Source of the DNA: an uncultured Desulfobacterales bacterium
GTDB taxonomy: Bacteria; Desulfobacterota; Desulfobacteria; Desulfobacterales; SpSt-501
Direction: 5' to 3'
NCBI GenBank assembly: GCA_938048455.1
Contig: CALIUY010000003.1
Span: 181,077-245,076 of the forward strand
DNA: 64,000 nucleotides
The number at the start of each line of letters is the position of its first letter. Within the stretch, counting starts at the first letter, position 1. Shown one piece after another: positions 20,752-28,089 of the stretch. The notes beneath the pieces were generated by a model. That model had not been told where the DNA came from. It did no database searches and worked only from the letters and a program-made list of their open reading frames with translations. Both the position numbers and the translations under genes were made by a program.

Positions 20752-21702
20752 ATGAAACGCACCGGCCTGGTCTATGACGAGCGCTTCCTGCTGCACCGGA
20801 CCGGCCCGTATCATCCCGAAGTGCCCGAGCGGCTCACCGCCGTGATGCGGGGTCTCCGGGAAGGCGGGCTCCTCGAACGGCTGGTGCCCGTCCCCGCCGA
20901 GCCCGCCGAACTCGTCTGGGTGCAGGCCGTCCACAGCGCCGAGTACGTGCGGCGCTTCGAGGCCGCCTGTCGCAAAGGGGAGAGCGTTTTCGACTCGCCC
21001 GACAACGCGATGTGCCGCGAAACCTACGCGGTCGCCCTCCTGGCCGCTGGCGGGGTGCTGGCGGCCTGCCGCGAGGTGCTCGAGGGCCGGCTCGACAACG
21101 CCTTCTGCGCCGTCCGCCCCCCCGGCCACCACGCCGAGGCGAACCGGGCCATGGGGTTCTGCTACTTCAACAACGTCGCCATCGCCGCCCGCTACATCCA
21201 GCGGCGCTTCGGCATCGAGCGCATCGGGATCATCGATTTCGACGTCCACCACGGCAACGGCACCCAGCACATCTTCGAGGAAGACCCGCAGGTCTACTAT
21301 TACAGCATTCACCAGCACCCCTCCTTCGCCTATCCGGGAACGGGACGGGAGTTCGAATACGGCCGGGGCGGAGGCTACGGGTTCACCAAGAACTCGCCGG
21401 CCCTGCCCGGGCAGGGGGACGACGAATACCGGCGGCTGCTCGAGCGCGACCTCCTGCCGGCCTTCGAACAATTCCGGCCCGAGGTCATCCTCGTCTCGGC
21501 CGGCTTCGACGCCCACCGCGACGACGACATGTCCGACATCGCCCTTTCCACCGAGGGGTATGACTGGATCATGGAGCAGATCCTCGCCCTGGCGGCGGCG
21601 CACAGCCGGCACCGCCTGATCTCGGTGCTCGAGGGCGGCTATTGCCTCACGCGCCTGCCCGAGCTCGCCCGCAACCACGTGCAGGCCCTGCTCAACGGCT
21701 GA
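20752..21702 (+). CDS. Class II-type histone deacetylase family protein (AcuC/acetylpolyamine amidohydrolase-like)
   Basis: Zinc-dependent deacetylase fold, 316 residues. All catalytic motifs are present: RPPGHHAEANRAMGFC (histidine pair), IDFDVHHGNGTQ (zinc Asp/His), SAGFDAHRDD (second zinc Asp), and the tyrosine-bearing loop EGGY. This family removes acetyl groups from proteins (AcuC on acetyl-CoA synthetase) or from polyamines. The next gene encodes an AcuB-like CBS-ACT protein, which favours the AcuC comparison, but no acuA acetyltransferase is here. It starts at ATG 20752 with GAGGAAG upstream; the ORF track buries it in a longer spurious frame. Confidence 0.88.
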   Translation: MKRTGLVYDERFLLHRTGPYHPEVPERLTAVMRGLREGGLLERLVPVPAEPAELVWVQAVHSAEYVRRFEAACRKGESVFDSPDNAMCRETYAVALLAAGGVLAACREVLEGRLDNAFCAVRPPGHHAEANRAMGFCYFNNVAIAARYIQRRFGIERIGIIDFDVHHGNGTQHIFEEDPQVYYYSIHQHPSFAYPGTGREFEYGRGGGYGFTKNSPALPGQGDDEYRRLLERDLLPAFEQFRPEVILVSAGFDAHRDDDMSDIALSTEGYDWIMEQILALAAAHSRHRLISVLEGGYCLTRLPELARNHVQALLNG

Positions 21703-21735
21703 TGGGGTGAATTCTATCGCATCGAGGGGGAAACC

Positions 21736-22440
21736 ATGTTCGTCAGCAGATCCATGACCCGCGGGGTCATCACCGCCACGCCGGAAACCTCCCTGTTCGA
21801 CCTCCAGGAGCTCATGAACGCCCATCGCATCCGCCACATCCCCATCGTGGACGCGGAGCGCAAGGTGGTCGGGATCGTGAGCGACCGGGACATCCGCAGC
21901 GCACTGCCCTTCCGCTTTTTCAAGGAGGGCCTGAGCGAGGAGGAACGGGGGAAATTCCAGGACATCCGCGCCCGCGACATCATGACCTCGCCGGTGATCA
22001 CCATCTCGCCCGGCTACACGATCCAGGACGCGCTGCTCCTGATCCAGAACGCCAAGGTGGGGGCGCTTCCGGTCGTGGACGAGGAGGGCCGGCTCCACGG
22101 GATCCTCTCCGTGCGGGACCTGCTGCGGGCCTTCATCAATGTGCTCGGCATCGGGGAACCGGGCACGCTGCTTTGCATCCTGGTCGAGGAGAAGGTCGGA
22201 CAACTCAAGAAAATCGTCGACGCCATCACGGCGATGGGCATCTCCTTCGGCAGCGTGCTGGTCGCACGCTACTGGGAAGAGGACAAGCGCGCGGTCTTTC
22301 CCTACCTTCTGACCCAGAACGTGGCCCAGGTGAAGAAAAAGCTGACCGAAATGGGCTACACCCTGATCGATCCCATGCAATGGTATCTCGACCGGATTCC
22401 GGACGAGGAGCGCCGGACGCCGCCTCCGCCCCGGCCATGA
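21736..22440 (+). CDS. CBS-domain pair plus ACT domain protein (AcuB-like)
   Basis: A 234-residue cytoplasmic ligand sensor. It contains two CBS repeats (SRSMTRGVITATPETS...HIPIVDAERKVVGIVSD and ARDIMTSPVITISPGYT...ALPVVDEEGRLHGILSV) and then a C-terminal ACT-like region. CBS pairs bind adenine nucleotides and ACT domains bind small effectors such as amino acids. The layout matches AcuB, whose function is poorly known, and it follows the AcuC-like gene by 33 bases. The stop overlaps the start of the next gene (ATGA). Confidence 0.85.
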   Translation: MFVSRSMTRGVITATPETSLFDLQELMNAHRIRHIPIVDAERKVVGIVSDRDIRSALPFRFFKEGLSEEERGKFQDIRARDIMTSPVITISPGYTIQDALLLIQNAKVGALPVVDEEGRLHGILSVRDLLRAFINVLGIGEPGTLLCILVEEKVGQLKKIVDAITAMGISFGSVLVARYWEEDKRAVFPYLLTQNVAQVKKKLTEMGYTLIDPMQWYLDRIPDEERRTPPPPRP

Positions 22441-23303
22441 ACCGCCGCCCGATCCCTTCCTCCGCCGAGCTTCACATCTACGAGTGCGCCGGCCGACCGG
22501 CCGGCCTGGCCGAACCGCAGGCGGAGGGCTACCTCGGCGCCTGGTGCGAGGAAGAGAGCTGCTTTTTCTTCTTCTCCGTGCCGGCCGACCGCGCGGTCGA
22601 GGATTTTCTGGCCCGGCACCCCGGCCTGAAGCTGCGCGACGCCCACCGCCTGGCCTATGCCGACTGGCAGGGAAGCTCTCCGGAAGAGGTGTGCGTCGGC
22701 CGCTTCCGCTTCCTTTCGCCCGGGAGGGCGCTCGATGCGGCGGCGCCGGCTTCGACGCCCGCGCTGGTTCTCGACCCGGGGCTGGTCTTCGGAAACGGCG
22801 GCCACCCCACGACCCGCGATTGCCTCTCGGCGCTCGAGGAAGCGGTTCGGGAGCGGCTCCCCGCGCGGGTCCTCGATCTCGGCACCGGGACGGGAATCCT
22901 GGCGCTCGCCGCGGCCTCGCTCGGCTGCCGCGTCCTGGCGGTCGACGTGAACCTGCTCGCCGCGCGCACGGCCCACCGCAACGCGCTCGCCAACGGCCTG
23001 GCGGACCGCGTCCTGGTCGTCGTCGGCCGGGCCGAGGATTTCGCCCGCACCCGGGCCGATCTCGGCCTGGCCAACCTGCACGGAAGCCTGCTGCTCGGGT
23101 TGCTCGCCGGCGAATCCTTCCGCCGGACGCCGCGCTGGATCCTCTCCGGCCTTTTGCGCGGCGAGGTGGGCGAAGCCCGGCGCCTGCTCCGCCTGGCCGG
23201 CTACGAAATCCGGCGGCAGTGGGCCCACGAGGGCGTCTGGCACACGCTTTTCGCCCTCGACCGAAACTCTCTCTCCGAGGAGAGCGCCTCATGCGCGAGT
23301 TGA
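22437..23303 (+). CDS. PrmA-like (ribosomal protein L11 methyltransferase-like) protein
   Basis: A 288-residue class I SAM methyltransferase. The PrmA hallmark PGLVFGNGGHPTT corresponds to the family's FGTGTHPTT, and motif I is VLDLGTGTGILALAA. The usual PrmA motif IV (NILANPL) is replaced by LANLHGSLLLG, so it may not methylate L11. The N-terminal domain differs from canonical PrmA. It is coupled to the CBS-ACT gene by ATGA, and its end overlaps the sirtuin start by 13 bases. I call it PrmA-like; the substrate is unknown. Confidence 0.75.
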   Translation: MNRRPIPSSAELHIYECAGRPAGLAEPQAEGYLGAWCEEESCFFFFSVPADRAVEDFLARHPGLKLRDAHRLAYADWQGSSPEEVCVGRFRFLSPGRALDAAAPASTPALVLDPGLVFGNGGHPTTRDCLSALEEAVRERLPARVLDLGTGTGILALAAASLGCRVLAVDVNLLAARTAHRNALANGLADRVLVVVGRAEDFARTRADLGLANLHGSLLLGLLAGESFRRTPRWILSGLLRGEVGEARRLLRLAGYEIRRQWAHEGVWHTLFALDRNSLSEESASCAS

Positions 23304-24037
23304 TCACCCGCGCCGCGGCACGGCTTCAGGCGACCCGGCGCGCGGTCGCCCTGACCGGCGCCGGCATCTCGATCGCCAGCGGGATCCCCCCCTTCCGCGG
23401 TCCGGGGGGGCTGTGGGAAAAATACGATCCGATGGAGATCGCCAGTCTCGACGCGCTGCTCTCCGACCCCGCCCGCGTCTGGAAGGTGCTGGTCAAGGAC
23501 CTGAAGGCGGTCATCGAGCGGGCACGGCCCAACGCCGGCCACCTGGGGCTTGCGCGCCTGGAGGCCCTGGGCATCCTCCAGACCGTCATCACCCAGAACA
23601 TCGACGGCCTCCACCAGCGGGCCGGCAACACGGACGTGATCGAGTTCCACGGCACCTTCGCCTGGCAGCGCTGCATGGGCTGCGGGGCGCGGATCGAAAC
23701 CCAGCGCGTCGACGACTCCGTTCTTCCGCCGCGCTGCGCCTGCGGCGGGATCCTGCGCCCGGACGCCGTGTTCTTCGGCGAGATGATTCCTTGCGACGCC
23801 CTCCTCCGCGCCCGGGAGGCGGCCGAGCGCTGCGAGGTCATGCTCGTCGTCGGCACCTCGGCCGTGGTCCAACCCGCGGCGAGCCTTCCCGGGATCGCCC
23901 GGCAGCGCGGCGCTGCGGTGATCGAGATCAACCCCGAGCCGACCCCGCTCACGGGGGTCGTGAGCGACTTTCTCATCCCCGCCGGAGCGGACCAGGTCCT
24001 GCCGCTCCTTCTCGCCGAGCTGGAAAGCCGAAGGTGA
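23291..24037 (+). CDS. Sirtuin NAD-dependent protein deacylase (Sir2/CobB family)
   Basis: A 248-residue sirtuin. The NAD site GAGISIASGIPPFRGPGGLW, the TQNIDGLHQRAG motif and the catalytic FHG histidine are present. The zinc ribbon cysteines CMGCGARI...CACGG, the GEMIP segment and VVGTSAVVQPAA complete the fold. It removes acyl groups from lysines using NAD. It is the second, mechanistically unrelated deacylase in this operon. Its stop overlaps the GTG start of the corrinoid-activator gene. It starts at ATG 23291. Confidence 0.93.
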   Translation: MRELITRAAARLQATRRAVALTGAGISIASGIPPFRGPGGLWEKYDPMEIASLDALLSDPARVWKVLVKDLKAVIERARPNAGHLGLARLEALGILQTVITQNIDGLHQRAGNTDVIEFHGTFAWQRCMGCGARIETQRVDDSVLPPRCACGGILRPDAVFFGEMIPCDALLRAREAAERCEVMLVVGTSAVVQPAASLPGIARQRGAAVIEINPEPTPLTGVVSDFLIPAGADQVLPLLLAELESRR

Positions 24038-25575
24038 ACGCCTCCTCCTGGGTTTTCCCTTTGCGTCTGCCGCCGCCCAGTCTACGCGACAACACGGCGG
24101 ACGCCGACCGCCTGGCCGCCGCCCTGCGCCGGGAAATCGGCGCCGAGGTCCGGCTCCCGCTCGAGCTCCTCTACGACCTGCCGGCGGTGCTGCGCGCGGC
24201 CGACTGGCGCGTGCGTTGCGCCCTCTTCCGCGAGGGGGACGGCTGGATCGCCACCGGAGTCTTTCCGGGCGAGGAGGGTCCCTCGCCGCTCGGCGCCGCC
24301 GTGGACCTGGGGACGACCCGGGTCGCCTTGCGGCTGCTGGAACTCTCCTCCGGCCGCGTCCTCGCCGAGGAGGGCTTCGACAACCCCCAGGCGGCGATCG
24401 GCCCCGACATCCTGACGCGCATCCACCACGCGGCGAACCCCGGCGGGCTCGAGGCGCTCGCCGGCGGCATCCGCAAGGCCCTGAACGATGCGCTCTGCGG
24501 CCTGCTCGCGGCCCACGGCCGGGAGGCCCGTGAGCTGACCCATCTCGCGGTCGCCGGCAACACGGCCATGACGCACCTCTTTCTCGGCCTCGATCCCGGC
24601 CGCATGATCCGCGAGCCTTACCTTCCCGTGGTGAACCGGCCGGGGTTGATCGCCGCCCGGGATCTCGGACTCACCGCGGCGCCTGCGGCCCGGGTCTTCG
24701 TCTTTCCCAACATCGGCAGCTACTTCGGGGGGGACCTGATCGCCGGGGTTCTTTTCTCCGGCCTGCACCGCCGCGCGGAGCCCGCGATCCTGGTCGACGT
24801 GGGGACGAACGCCGAGGTCGTGCTCGGCTGCCGCGACTGGATGATCGGCTGCGCCGGGGCGGCCGGGCCGGCGCTGGAGGGCGGCATGAGCCGGATCGGG
24901 ATGACCGCCGCCCCCGGGGCGATCGACCGGGTGAGAATCGACCCTGCGACCGGCGCGCTCTCCTTCCACACCATCGGAGAGGTCGCCCCCCGCGGCATCT
25001 GCGGCTCGGGGATGATCGACCTCGCCGCCTGCCTCTTCCGCGCCGGATGGATCGACGCCCGCGGCCGGTTCGTCCCCGCGGCCTGCGGCGACCGGCTCCT
25101 CGGACAGGAGGGCGACCGCCTTTTGCTCGTCCCGGCCGATCGGTCGGGGACGGGGGAGGACCTCACGCTCGGCCAGGCCGAGATCGACAGCCTCATCCGC
25201 TCCAAGGCCGCGATGTACACCATCCTCGAGACCCTTTGCCTGAGCGTCGGGCTCGACCTCGAGGAGATCGGCACCTTCTTCGTCGCGGGCAGCTTCGGCT
25301 GCTTCATCGATCCGCGCTCGGCGGCGACGATCGGCATGCTCCCCGCGCTTCCCGCCGAGCGCTTCCTCCCCCTGGGCAACAGCTCGCTGGAGGGCGCAAG
25401 CCTCGTGCTTGCCCGGCCGGAGCACCTCGAGGAAATCCCGTGCCTCCGCGACCGCATCACCTACCTCGAGCTGAACGTGAACGCCGACTTCATGAACCGC
25501 TTCAGCGCGGCCAAATTCCTCCCCCACACCGACGCCGCGCGCTTTTCCGCTCCAGCCGACGGAGGTCCCCGGTGA
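24034..25575 (+). CDS. RACo-like reductive activator of corrinoid proteins, lacking the 2Fe-2S domain
   Basis: ASKHA-fold ATPase of the RACo/RamA (DUF4445) family, which reactivates Co(II) corrinoid proteins to Co(I). The actin-like phosphate motifs are AVDLGTTRVALRLL and LVDVGTNAEVVLG. Family-specific blocks are LTHLAVAGNTAMTHLFLG, GICGSGMIDL and the C-terminal LNVNADFMNRFSAAKFLPHTD. Canonical members have an N-terminal ferredoxin domain with four cysteines; here the first ~85 residues contain no such motif, so the electron donor must be separate. It starts with GTG overlapping the sirtuin stop (GTGA) and encodes 513 residues. With cooC nearby it supports C1/acetyl-CoA metabolism. Confidence 0.88.
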   Translation: MNASSWVFPLRLPPPSLRDNTADADRLAAALRREIGAEVRLPLELLYDLPAVLRAADWRVRCALFREGDGWIATGVFPGEEGPSPLGAAVDLGTTRVALRLLELSSGRVLAEEGFDNPQAAIGPDILTRIHHAANPGGLEALAGGIRKALNDALCGLLAAHGREARELTHLAVAGNTAMTHLFLGLDPGRMIREPYLPVVNRPGLIAARDLGLTAAPAARVFVFPNIGSYFGGDLIAGVLFSGLHRRAEPAILVDVGTNAEVVLGCRDWMIGCAGAAGPALEGGMSRIGMTAAPGAIDRVRIDPATGALSFHTIGEVAPRGICGSGMIDLAACLFRAGWIDARGRFVPAACGDRLLGQEGDRLLLVPADRSGTGEDLTLGQAEIDSLIRSKAAMYTILETLCLSVGLDLEEIGTFFVAGSFGCFIDPRSAATIGMLPALPAERFLPLGNSSLEGASLVLARPEHLEEIPCLRDRITYLELNVNADFMNRFSAAKFLPHTDAARFSAPADGGPR

Positions 25576-26717
25576 ACCGTCCGATCTATCTCGACTACAA
25601 CGGCACCACCCCCCATCATCCGGAGGTCATCGCCGCGATGCGGCCGTTTCTGGAAGAGCAGTTCGGCAATCCCTCGAGCGGCCACCTCTACGCCGTCCGC
25701 CCGCGACAGGCGATCGGGCTTGCACGCCGGCAGGTCGCCGGACTCCTCGGTTGCACCCCGGAGGAGGTCTTCTTCACCAGCGGCGGAACGGAGGCGAACA
25801 ACTGGGCGATTCTTATGACCGCGCTCGCCCTGGCCGACCGCGGCCGGCACATCGTGACCAGCCGCATCGAGCATCCGGCGGTCCTCAACGTCTGTCGTTT
25901 TCTCGAGGAGCGCTTCGGCTTCGAAGTGACGCGGGTCGCGGTGGACGGCCACGGCCGGATCGACCCCGAGGCGGTGGCCGCGGCCCTGCGGCCGGAGACG
26001 GTCTTGGTGAGCATCATGCACGCGAACAACGAGGTCGGCACGATCCAGCCGGTCGCCGCGATCGCCCGGTTGGCGCACGAGCGCGGCATCCGCGTGCACA
26101 CCGACGCCGCCCAGTCGCTCGGCAAGATCCCCGTGCGGGTCGAGGAGCTGGGCGTCGATCTGCTTTCCGTCGCCGGCCACAAGCTCTACGCCCCCAAAGG
26201 CGTGGGGGCGCTCTATGTCCGGCGGGGAACCGCGCTCGGCCCTTTTCTGCACGGGGCGGGCCAGGAGGCGGGGAGGCGCGCCGGAACCGAAAACGTGCTC
26301 GAAATCGTGGGCCTGGGCAAAGCCTGCGAAATCGCCGCCCGCGATCTCCCGGAGACCCACGACCGGCTGAAGACCCTTCGCGACCGGCTGGAAGCCGCCC
26401 TCACCGCGGCGATCCCGGAAGTGCGGGTGAACGGGCATCCCGAGGAACGGCTGCCCAACACGCTCAGCGTCTCCTTCCGGGGGCTGGCCGCGAACCGGAT
26501 TCTCGAAGCGATCGGCCTCGAGGTGGCCGCCTCGGCGGGAGCCGCCTGCCATGCGGACCGCACGGAAATCTCGCACGTGCTCGCGGCCATGGGGATCGCC
26601 GAAGCGTGGGCGGCCGGCACGCTGCGGCTGACGACCGGCCGCATGACCACGGCGGAGGAAATCGACGCCGCCGCGGCCGTGATCGCCCGCGCGGTCGGCT
26701 CCTTGCGGCGCACCTGA
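25572..26717 (+). CDS. Cysteine desulfurase (NifS/IscS family)
   Basis: PLP-dependent enzyme of 381 residues that moves sulfur from cysteine for Fe-S cluster assembly. YLDYNGTTPHHPEV is the N-terminal motif, TSGGTEANNWAI binds PLP, HTDAAQSLGKIP follows, and the PLP lysine is in SVAGHKLYAPKG. The mobile-loop cysteine is in SAGAACHADRTEISHVL. It starts with GTG overlapping the upstream stop, with GGAGG six bases before it. No iscU or sufB lies alongside. Its place after the corrinoid activator suggests it supplies sulfur for Fe-S or Ni-Fe-S cofactors of this set (inference). Confidence 0.92.
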   Translation: MNRPIYLDYNGTTPHHPEVIAAMRPFLEEQFGNPSSGHLYAVRPRQAIGLARRQVAGLLGCTPEEVFFTSGGTEANNWAILMTALALADRGRHIVTSRIEHPAVLNVCRFLEERFGFEVTRVAVDGHGRIDPEAVAAALRPETVLVSIMHANNEVGTIQPVAAIARLAHERGIRVHTDAAQSLGKIPVRVEELGVDLLSVAGHKLYAPKGVGALYVRRGTALGPFLHGAGQEAGRRAGTENVLEIVGLGKACEIAARDLPETHDRLKTLRDRLEAALTAAIPEVRVNGHPEERLPNTLSVSFRGLAANRILEAIGLEVAASAGAACHADRTEISHVLAAMGIAEAWAAGTLRLTTGRMTTAEEIDAAAAVIARAVGSLRRT

Positions 26718-26760
26718 AATCCCCTGCGGGATTCCTCCGCCGCCTTCGAGCGCGGGTGTC

Positions 26761-26788
26761 TTGAAATTTTTCCCGACGAGGTTATCGT
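26761..26788 (+). promoter_or_regulatory. Predicted promoter of the relA-like/glycosyltransferase operon
   Basis: TTGAAA (5/6), 16 bases, TATCGT (4/6), in the 197-base gap after the cysteine desulfurase gene. A leader of about 120 bases follows. Nothing else was recognised in the gap. Confidence 0.45.
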
Positions 26789-26914
26789 TTAGCCTCGTTC
26801 CGGTTGCGGGCGGCTTCCCCCGCCGCCTTGTGCCGGCGGGATCGCGCCGACCCGGCCGGAACCTTCCGCCAACAACCCGATTCCGTTCCCCGACGAACCC
26901 CGGAGCCGACGGCG

Positions 26915-28072
26915 ATGCATCCGCTCCTCGAGGCAGAACCGGCGCTCGACCCGCTGGCCGCGCCGCTGCAGTCCTGCGGACGGCCGGCGGCCGAGCTTGT
27001 CCGACGCGCCGACCGTGTCGCGCGCGCCTGCGGGGTCGCATCCGGCGACGTCGCGCGGCGCGCCGCGGCCCGGATCCTGGAACACGCCGGAGACCCCGTG
27101 GCCGCGGCCGCGGCCCTGCTGGGCGCGGCCCGCTCCCGGCCGGATGCACCGGCAAGCCGCGAGGCCCTGCGACGCGAATTCGGACCCGTCCTCGCCGCCC
27201 TCGCCGAGTCCGACCCCGCCCGCTTCCGCCTGGATTCCCCCGGGGACGGAGACCGCCGGGCCCGTTTCGAAGAGCTGCTCACGGCTTTCGCCGAGCGGCC
27301 GCGTCTGGCCCTGCTCCGGCTCGCCTTCCGGCTGGTCGAGCTCGAGGATGCGCTCTACGGCCGCCGCGGCGACGGAGAAGCGCTGGCGCGGGAGACGCTC
27401 ACCCTCTGGGTCCCGATCGCCGACCGGTTGAGCCTGGGCGGCCTGCGCCGCCGACTCGAGGACCTCTCGTTCCGGCTGCTCGACCCCCCGGGCTACGAGG
27501 CCCTGCGCGAAAAGATCGCCCCCATTCAGGAGGGGGACGACCGTTACCTCGCCGCGCTCCGCCGCCATGTCCAGCAGCTGCTCGAGGGCAACGGCATCCG
27601 CGCCGAGATCCAGACGCGCACGAAGAGCCTGCACGCCATCCGGCGCAAGATGTTCCGCACCGGCAAGAAGCCCGAGGAGATCATGGATCGGCTGGGGGTG
27701 CGGATCATCGTCGAAACCGTCCCCGAGTGCTACCAAGTCCTCGGACTGATCCACACGGCCTTCACTCCGGTTCCGGGGACTTTCGACGACTACATCGGCC
27801 GTCCCAAGGAAAACGGCTACCAGTCGCTGCACACGGTGGTGATCCCCGTGCGGGAGCTCTCCCACAAGCCGGTCGAGTTTCAGATCCGCACCCGGCGCAT
27901 GCATCTCGTCGCCGAGTTCGGCTCGGCGGCCCACTGGCTCTACAAAAACGAAGCGGCGCCGGCGGAAGAGGATCCCGCCGCCCGCCGCCGCCTGGGGTCG
28001 CTGCTCGACGAAGAACGGCACGCCGAGAGCCTGGAGGCCTTTCTCGAGCGGCTCTCGCACGCCAGCCCCTGA
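26915..28072 (+). CDS. RelA/SpoT-type (p)ppGpp synthetase with degenerate HD domain
   Basis: A 385-residue protein. The N-terminal half aligns in pattern with the SpoT HD hydrolase domain, but the metal motif is lost (AAALLGAARSRPD where LLHDVVEDT is expected), so hydrolysis is unlikely. The synthetase domain keeps its key elements: RTKSLHAIRRKM, IMDRLGVRIIVETV (catalytic Asp), DYIGRPKENGYQSLHTVV and the glutamate-bearing VEFQIRTRRMHLVAEFGSAAHW. There is no TGS or ACT regulatory part. It is the first gene of an operon that continues without a break into three glycosyltransferases and two GH130 proteins. The start ATG has GGAG nine bases upstream. Activity is predicted, not shown. Confidence 0.85.
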   Translation: MHPLLEAEPALDPLAAPLQSCGRPAAELVRRADRVARACGVASGDVARRAAARILEHAGDPVAAAAALLGAARSRPDAPASREALRREFGPVLAALAESDPARFRLDSPGDGDRRARFEELLTAFAERPRLALLRLAFRLVELEDALYGRRGDGEALARETLTLWVPIADRLSLGGLRRRLEDLSFRLLDPPGYEALREKIAPIQEGDDRYLAALRRHVQQLLEGNGIRAEIQTRTKSLHAIRRKMFRTGKKPEEIMDRLGVRIIVETVPECYQVLGLIHTAFTPVPGTFDDYIGRPKENGYQSLHTVVIPVRELSHKPVEFQIRTRRMHLVAEFGSAAHWLYKNEAAPAEEDPAARRRLGSLLDEERHAESLEAFLERLSHASP

Positions 28073-28089
28073 AGGAGGAGGTCGCCCGG

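Noticed and set aside
26718-26760. AATCCC-CTGC-GGGATT hairpin after the cysteine desulfurase gene as a terminator
   Set aside because: The stem is only 6 bp and is not followed by a T-tract.
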